A DNA stretch of 9,442 nt from an uncultured Lachnospiraceae bacterium. GTDB taxonomy: Bacteria; Bacillota; Clostridia; Lachnospirales; Lachnospiraceae. How positions within the stretch are numbered: position 1 is the stretch's first letter; each line of letters opens with the position of its first letter. Shown here one piece after another: positions 5,805-9,442 of the stretch. The stretch lies in the NCBI GenBank assembly GCA_900551235.1, contig URUU01000060.1:1-9442 (forward strand), given 5' to 3'. Position numbers and translations under genes: made by a program. The notes beneath the pieces are model-generated. The model was not told the DNA's origin. It did no database searches and saw only the letters and a list, made by a program, of their open reading frames with translations.

Positions 5805-6572
5805 ATGTTTCATGAAGAGTATCAGACAGTATGCGGTGCGGCAAAGAAAAAGGTGGATCTGCTGGAGAAGAATCCAGTGGGCTATGTGGCAGCAGCTTTC
5901 CTGGCGGGAATGTTTGTCGGACTAGGCTGTGTGCTGATGGGCGTTGTGGGAGGATATTTCAGTGCAGCGGGAAGTCCGGCAACGAAACTGCTGAACGGAC
6001 TTATCTTTGCGGTAGGATTAAATTTTGTGTTTATGGCAGGTGCGGAATTGTTTACCGGAAACAATTTTACAATGAGTGCAGCATCTATAAAAGGAGAAGT
6101 TTCCTGGGGGAAAACGATCAAAGTGTGGATCGTCTGCTATCTGGGAAATCTGCTCGGTTCTGTTGTGACTGCCGGAATCTTTATGATGACCGGACTGATG
6201 AACGGACAGGAAGTCGGAACGTTCTTGAGAAGTGCGGCAGTGGCGAAAGTCTCCGCAGCTCCGATGGAGCTTTTTGCAAAAGCGATCCTCTGTAACATCT
6301 GTGTATGTCTTGCGGTATGGTGCAGCATCAAAATGAAAACAGAGACTGGCAAGATCATGATAGCGATCCTGGGTGTGATGACCTTTGTTACCAGCGGATA
6401 TGAGCACAGCGTTGCTAACATGACTTTCTTCACGATCGGTCTGTTAGATCCGGGAACAGCGATCACGATCGGGGGTGTGCTTTACAATCTTCTGATCGTT
6501 ACAGCCGGTAATATACTGGGCGGGGTTCTGTTTGTGACCGTACCATATTATCTGATCCAGAAAGAAAAATAG
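5805..6572 (+). CDS. focA: Formate/nitrite transporter (FNT) family channel, FocA-like
   Basis: FNT proteins are pentameric membrane channels for formate, nitrite or related small anions. The predicted 255-residue protein has about six hydrophobic segments. Family motifs include AELFTGNN (80-87, with Thr84 at the pore-constriction position), YLGNLLGS in the middle, a CNICVCLAVW stretch, and GYEHSVANM, where His201 corresponds to the central pore histidine of FocA. I chose ATG 5805 because GAGGTG at 5793-5798 is a good ribosome binding site six bases upstream. A GTG at 5796 would add three residues but lies inside that site. Lying next to fhs, it most likely carries formate, in or out, rather than nitrite; I see no nitrite-reductase gene nearby. 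The direction of flow cannot be told from sequence. Confidence 0.92.
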   Translation: MFHEEYQTVCGAAKKKVDLLEKNPVGYVAAAFLAGMFVGLGCVLMGVVGGYFSAAGSPATKLLNGLIFAVGLNFVFMAGAELFTGNNFTMSAASIKGEVSWGKTIKVWIVCYLGNLLGSVVTAGIFMMTGLMNGQEVGTFLRSAAVAKVSAAPMELFAKAILCNICVCLAVWCSIKMKTETGKIMIAILGVMTFVTSGYEHSVANMTFFTIGLLDPGTAITIGGVLYNLLIVTAGNILGGVLFVTVPYYLIQKEK

Positions 6573-6580
6573 AATGTCCG

Positions 6581-6621
6581 AAAACAGGAAGTATTCGAAA
6601 AAAGAAGCTTCCTGTTTTTTT
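6581..6621 (+). terminator. Strong intrinsic terminator after the formate-channel gene
   Basis: AAAACAGGAAG (6581-6591) pairs perfectly with 6608-6618. A small inner TTC/GAA pairing (6594-6596 with 6604-6606) closes the loop. Seven T residues lie at 6615-6621. It marks the end of the fhs-focA unit. Confidence 0.92.
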
Positions 6622-6690
6622 GTATAGAGTTTTTGCGCTACATCAGATCTGCGGTACACAGAATTTAGATAAAAAGAAAATGTAACACTC

Positions 6691-6719
6691 TTGTAAAAGT
6701 TTGTAATATATGTTAAAAT
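6691..6719 (+). promoter_or_regulatory. Promoter for the SGNH hydrolase gene
   Basis: TTGTAA (6691-6696), a 17-base spacer and TAAAAT (6714-6719), with TG at 6711-6712, give an extended -10 promoter with a moderate -35. The start would be near 6726, about 30 bases before the start codon. The second TTGTAA at 6701-6706 is too close to the -10 to serve. Confidence 0.6.
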
Positions 6720-6755
6720 AAAAAAGGTTCTGTCAACAGATGCAAGGAGGAGACT

Positions 6756-7862
6756 ATGATTGCAAAAATAAAAGAAAGATACCTGCAGATTGTTGTGACG
6801 ATATTATGTCTTTGTATGTTGGGAGGGATTCAGGGAAAAGAAGCCAGAGCAGCATCTGGATATCCGCTGCTTCAGAAGGTACAGACTGCCGAAAACGGAA
6901 GCTTTGTAAAAACATGGGGTGGCTGGAGATATATGTATCAGGATGGTACATATCCGAAGAAAACCTGGAAGAAGATAAAAAGTAACGTTTTTTATTTTGA
7001 TAAATATGGATATATGCAGACAGGCTGGAGACAGTATAAAAAATCCTGGTATTATCTTCGTACCGGCGGAAAGAAAAAGGGAATGCTCTGTAAAGGCTGG
7101 AAGACCATAGCGGGCAAACGGTATTATTTTTCAAAAAAAACGGGAGCAAGAGTGACCGGATTTGAAACAATTGGAAAGCATCTTTATTATTTTAACAAAA
7201 AAGGTGTGCTTCAGAAAGGAAAGACAGTTGGGAAATACCGGCTGGATCCGGCAACAGGAGAAGCGACTGAAATTACAGAAAATACAGACGGTACCGGTGC
7301 GGCAGAAGGATCCCTGAAGGGAGATGTCGGGGAGGTGCATATTTTTGTGGGAGACTCCAGAACCGTTGGTTTAGGTGCGGCACTGGGAGCCATTTCTTAT
7401 GATAATTTGCTGCAGCAGAGAATTGTACAGGCAAATGTACTGACGGAGTATTATCTGGCAAAAGTCGGATCCGGGTATGAGTGGTACAGCGAAAAGGCAC
7501 TTCCGAAGTTGAATGAGTTGCTGCAAAGAAATCCGGATGCGACTGTGATTTTCAATCATGGAATCAATGATCTTTCCAGCATAGACCAGTATATTGCATC
7601 TTATCAGATGCTGATCGCTGCCTATCCGAAAGCAAAAATTCGTATTATGGCAGTGAATCCGGTTAATAAAAAACTTTACAAAGGTTATGCGAAACCGGTA
7701 AAGATCAAAGCATTCAATCAGAAGATACAGACAGCATTTCCGAACTTTTTTATAGATACTTATCAGTATCTTCAGACAACAGGTTTTAATACGGCGGACG
7801 GACTGCATTATGACAGTGCGACTTACTGGAATCTTTATAATTATATCAATCAGTACTTATAG
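6756..7862 (+). CDS. Secreted SGNH/GDSL-type hydrolase with cell-wall-binding-like repeats
   Basis: The 368-residue protein starts with a signal peptide (positive residues at 4-8, hydrophobic 10-24) and a likely cut after ARA at 30-32. Residues about 54-155 hold four or five short aromatic repeats of the cell-wall/choline-binding type (units such as GWRQYKKSWYYL, GWKTIAGKRYYF and TIGKHLYYF). They are rich in lysine and tyrosine and may bind surface glycans or teichoic acids. A linker (about 165-192) leads to an SGNH hydrolase domain with block I GDS at 199-201 (nucleophile Ser201), block III GIND at 269-272 (Asn271) and block V DGLH at 348-351 (Asp348, His351), so the catalytic set is complete. 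The likely role is removing acetyl or other acyl groups from peptidoglycan or surface polysaccharide; the substrate is unknown. GGAGG at 6746-6750 lies five bases before the ATG. No terminator is seen after the gene. Confidence 0.85.
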   Translation: MIAKIKERYLQIVVTILCLCMLGGIQGKEARAASGYPLLQKVQTAENGSFVKTWGGWRYMYQDGTYPKKTWKKIKSNVFYFDKYGYMQTGWRQYKKSWYYLRTGGKKKGMLCKGWKTIAGKRYYFSKKTGARVTGFETIGKHLYYFNKKGVLQKGKTVGKYRLDPATGEATEITENTDGTGAAEGSLKGDVGEVHIFVGDSRTVGLGAALGAISYDNLLQQRIVQANVLTEYYLAKVGSGYEWYSEKALPKLNELLQRNPDATVIFNHGINDLSSIDQYIASYQMLIAAYPKAKIRIMAVNPVNKKLYKGYAKPVKIKAFNQKIQTAFPNFFIDTYQYLQTTGFNTADGLHYDSATYWNLYNYINQYL

Positions 7863-7879
7863 AGAATTCGTTTTGCGTG

Positions 7880-7909
7880 TTGACTGAATGATACCGCTTG
7901 TAGTATACT
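7880..7909 (+). promoter_or_regulatory. Promoter for purA
   Basis: TTGACT (7880-7885), an 18-base spacer and TATACT (7904-7909) form a good sigma-A promoter. The predicted start, about 7915-7916, falls at the first base of a leader stem and leaves about 100 untranslated bases before purA. Confidence 0.72.
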
Positions 7910-7915
7910 GGGTAA

Positions 7916-7961
7916 GGACTGGTTAAAACAACGATTCGGAAATACGGGACGCGATCAGTCC
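7916..7961 (+). promoter_or_regulatory. Stem-loop at the 5' end of the purA leader
   Basis: GGACTGGTT (7916-7924) pairs with GATCAGTCC (7953-7961) through nine positions including two G-T wobbles, around a 28-base loop. Downstream, ACCGC (7978-7982) pairs with GCGGT (7986-7990). AACC (7977-7980) could pair instead with GGTT (7996-7999), next to the ribosome binding site at 8005-8010. There is no T run, so any control would be at translation or RNA stability. I recognise no known purine riboswitch in it. Confidence 0.45.
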
Positions 7962-8018
7962 CAGACAAATATAGAAAACCGCTATGCGGTATGATGGTTA
8001 TCACAGGAGGAGAAACAT

Positions 8019-9311
8019 ATGGTACAGGCTATCGTAGGAGCAAACTGGGGCGATGAAGGAAAAGGTAAGATTACCGATATGCTGGCTGAAAAAGCTGATA
8101 TCATCGTAAGATTTCAGGGAGGAGCGAACGCAGGTCATACGATTGTAAATAATTATGGCAAATTTGCACTGCATACACTTCCATCCGGTGTGTTTTACAG
8201 CCACACAACAAGCATTATCGGAAACGGTGTTGCTCTGAATATTCCTGTTTTAATAAATGAACTGAACAGTATTGTAGAACGCGGGGTGCCGACTCCGAAG
8301 CTTCTGATTTCAGATCGTGCACAGATTGTAATGCCATATCATATTTTATTTGATGAATACGAGGAAGAGCGTCTGGCGGGCAAATCTTTCGGTTCTACAA
8401 AATCTGGTATTGCACCATTTTATTCAGACAAATATGCAAAGATCGGTTTCCAGGTGAATGAACTTTTTGATGAAGAAAGACTTCTGGTAAAATTAAAAGA
8501 TGTATGTGCAAAGAAAAATGTAATGTTAGAGCATCTCTACCATAAACCACAGCTTGTTCCGGAAGAGATCCTGGAGACACTGAAAGAATATCGCGAGATG
8601 GTAAAACCATATGTATGTGATACCTCTCTGTATCTGTGGAATGCATTAAAAGAAGGAAAGACTGTTCTGCTGGAAGGTCAGTTGGGAACACTGAAAGATC
8701 CGGATCATGGTATTTATCCGATGGTTACTTCTTCTTCTACACTGGCAGCTTACGGTGCGATCGGAGCAGGGCTGCCTCCATATGAGATCACCAAGATCGT
8801 TACCGTATGTAAAGCTTACTCCAGTGCGGTAGGAGCAGGTGCATTTGTAAGTGAGATTTTCGGAGAAGAAGCAGATGAACTGAGAAAACGCGGTGGAGAC
8901 GGCGGAGAGTTCGGAGCAACGACAGGACGTCCACGCCGTATGGGATGGTTTGACTGTGTGGCTTCCAGATACGGTTGTCGTATGCAGGGAGCGACAGATG
9001 TGGCATTTACCGTTCTGGATGTTCTGGGATATCTGGATGAGATTCCAGTTTGCACAGGATATGAAATCAACGGAAAAGTAACGACTGATTTCCCAACCAC
9101 AGCACTTCTGGAAAAAGCAAAACCGGTTCTGGAAAAACTGCCAGGTTGGAAATGCGATATCCGTGGAATCCGCAAATACGAAGATCTGCCGGAAAATTGC
9201 AAAAAATATATTGAATTTGTGGAAGAACATATCGGATTCCCGATTACCATGGTATCCAATGGACCGGGAAGAGATGATATCATTTACCGCGAAAGCAAAC
9301 TTTCCAAATAA
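8019..9311 (+). CDS. purA: Adenylosuccinate synthase, divergent form
   Basis: PurA joins IMP and aspartate with GTP to make adenylosuccinate, the first committed step from IMP to AMP, in the cytoplasm. The 430-residue length is normal. GDEGKGK at 11-17 contains the expected Asp12, and GGANAGHT at 34-41 the catalytic His40. Other family parts are recognisable: LPSG at 54-57, DHGIYPMVTSSST at 229-241, GEFGATTGRPRRMGW at 296-310 and NGPGRDDI at 414-421. Several differ from the common form: TTxRGIGPAY reads STKSGIAPFY (126-135), EGAQG reads EGQLG (219-223), and the usual DYLP-type stretch is TDFPTT (356-361). The gene looks intact. AGGAGG at 8005-8010 lies eight bases before the ATG. It has its own promoter and structured leader. 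No clear terminator is seen in the 131 bases after it. Confidence 0.96.
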   Translation: MVQAIVGANWGDEGKGKITDMLAEKADIIVRFQGGANAGHTIVNNYGKFALHTLPSGVFYSHTTSIIGNGVALNIPVLINELNSIVERGVPTPKLLISDRAQIVMPYHILFDEYEEERLAGKSFGSTKSGIAPFYSDKYAKIGFQVNELFDEERLLVKLKDVCAKKNVMLEHLYHKPQLVPEEILETLKEYREMVKPYVCDTSLYLWNALKEGKTVLLEGQLGTLKDPDHGIYPMVTSSSTLAAYGAIGAGLPPYEITKIVTVCKAYSSAVGAGAFVSEIFGEEADELRKRGGDGGEFGATTGRPRRMGWFDCVASRYGCRMQGATDVAFTVLDVLGYLDEIPVCTGYEINGKVTTDFPTTALLEKAKPVLEKLPGWKCDIRGIRKYEDLPENCKKYIEFVEEHIGFPITMVSNGPGRDDIIYRESKLSK

Positions 9312-9442
9312 AAATTTACGGTGGTTTCCTGGCAGGTGTAAGGTGTTGAAATGTCGAGCATTTTATCAGGATGCTGTCTGCAAAAAACCAGAACCCGTGA
9401 CCCACTGCGTTTCCTACTCGATCCGTGCATCGATTATCCGCC
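9312..9442. other. Non-coding tail of the window with possible RNA structure
   Basis: I find no convincing coding region here. TGGTTT (9322-9327) pairs perfectly with AAACCA (9385-9390), and GCAG (9332-9335) with CTGC (9378-9381). Inside them, either AAATG/CATTT (9349-9353 with 9359-9363) or AGCAT/ATGCT (9357-9361 with 9371-9375) can form. No T run follows on the + strand. It may be the purA 3' untranslated region, or the start of a structured leader or small RNA that continues past the window. Confidence 0.35.

Noticed and set aside
8646..9230. A 194-codon minus-strand frame opposite purA
   Set aside because: It overlaps a well-supported gene, has no domain or ribosome binding site, and is a codon shadow.
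1..9442. CRISPR arrays, insertion sequences, phage or plasmid genes
   Set aside because: No regularly spaced repeats, transposase, integrase or replication motifs were seen. Although two tRNA genes are present, I found no repeated tRNA 3' end that would mark an integration site.

Overview
The window looks like a chromosomal segment of a low-to-moderate GC Gram-positive anaerobe of the Clostridia. A gut Lachnospiraceae member is my best guess, by inference. The grounds are strong AGGAGG-type ribosome binding sites, sigma-A style promoters (TTGACA/TATAAT), tRNAs without an encoded CCA, a tetrahydrofolate (THF) riboswitch in front of formate-THF ligase, and Sec-exported proteins with Gram-positive cell-wall repeats. 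All protein genes lie on the + strand. I see no transposase, integrase, CRISPR array or phage gene.

Layout. 1-54 is the 3' part of a tRNA-Lys(UUU), followed by a terminator. 177-2213 encodes an exported arylsulfate sulfotransferase and ends in its own terminator. 2383-3447 encodes an ApbE-type FMN transferase lipoprotein. Its terminator hairpin (3498-3525) carries, in its loop, the -35 box of a consensus promoter that drives tRNA-Leu(UAG) at 3547-3626. A long imperfect inverted repeat (3631-3705) overlaps the next promoter, which drives a leader holding a THF riboswitch (about 3764-3856), an intrinsic terminator (3855-3906) and then fhs (3964-5649). A structured 155-base gap leads to a formate/nitrite-family channel gene (5805-6572) that ends in a strong terminator. 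6756-7862 encodes a secreted protein with cell-wall-binding-like repeats and a C-terminal SGNH hydrolase. 7880-9311 is a promoter, a structured leader and purA. The last 131 bases hold no gene I can recognise.

How the genes fit together. The clearest functional unit is the THF riboswitch, fhs and focA-like set. A formate channel lies next to the enzyme that attaches formate to THF, under control of a THF-sensing RNA. 10-formyl-THF feeds purine synthesis, and purA lies nearby, but purA has its own promoter and the link is only metabolic. The sulfotransferase, ApbE and SGNH protein are three separate exported functions. They are not clearly one operon, because terminators and promoters separate them.

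I found no obviously new multi-gene system. The best leads are the unassigned structured RNA between fhs and the channel gene, the hairpin-promoter overlaps, the divergent PurA, and the unidentified exported sulfotransferase and SGNH substrates.
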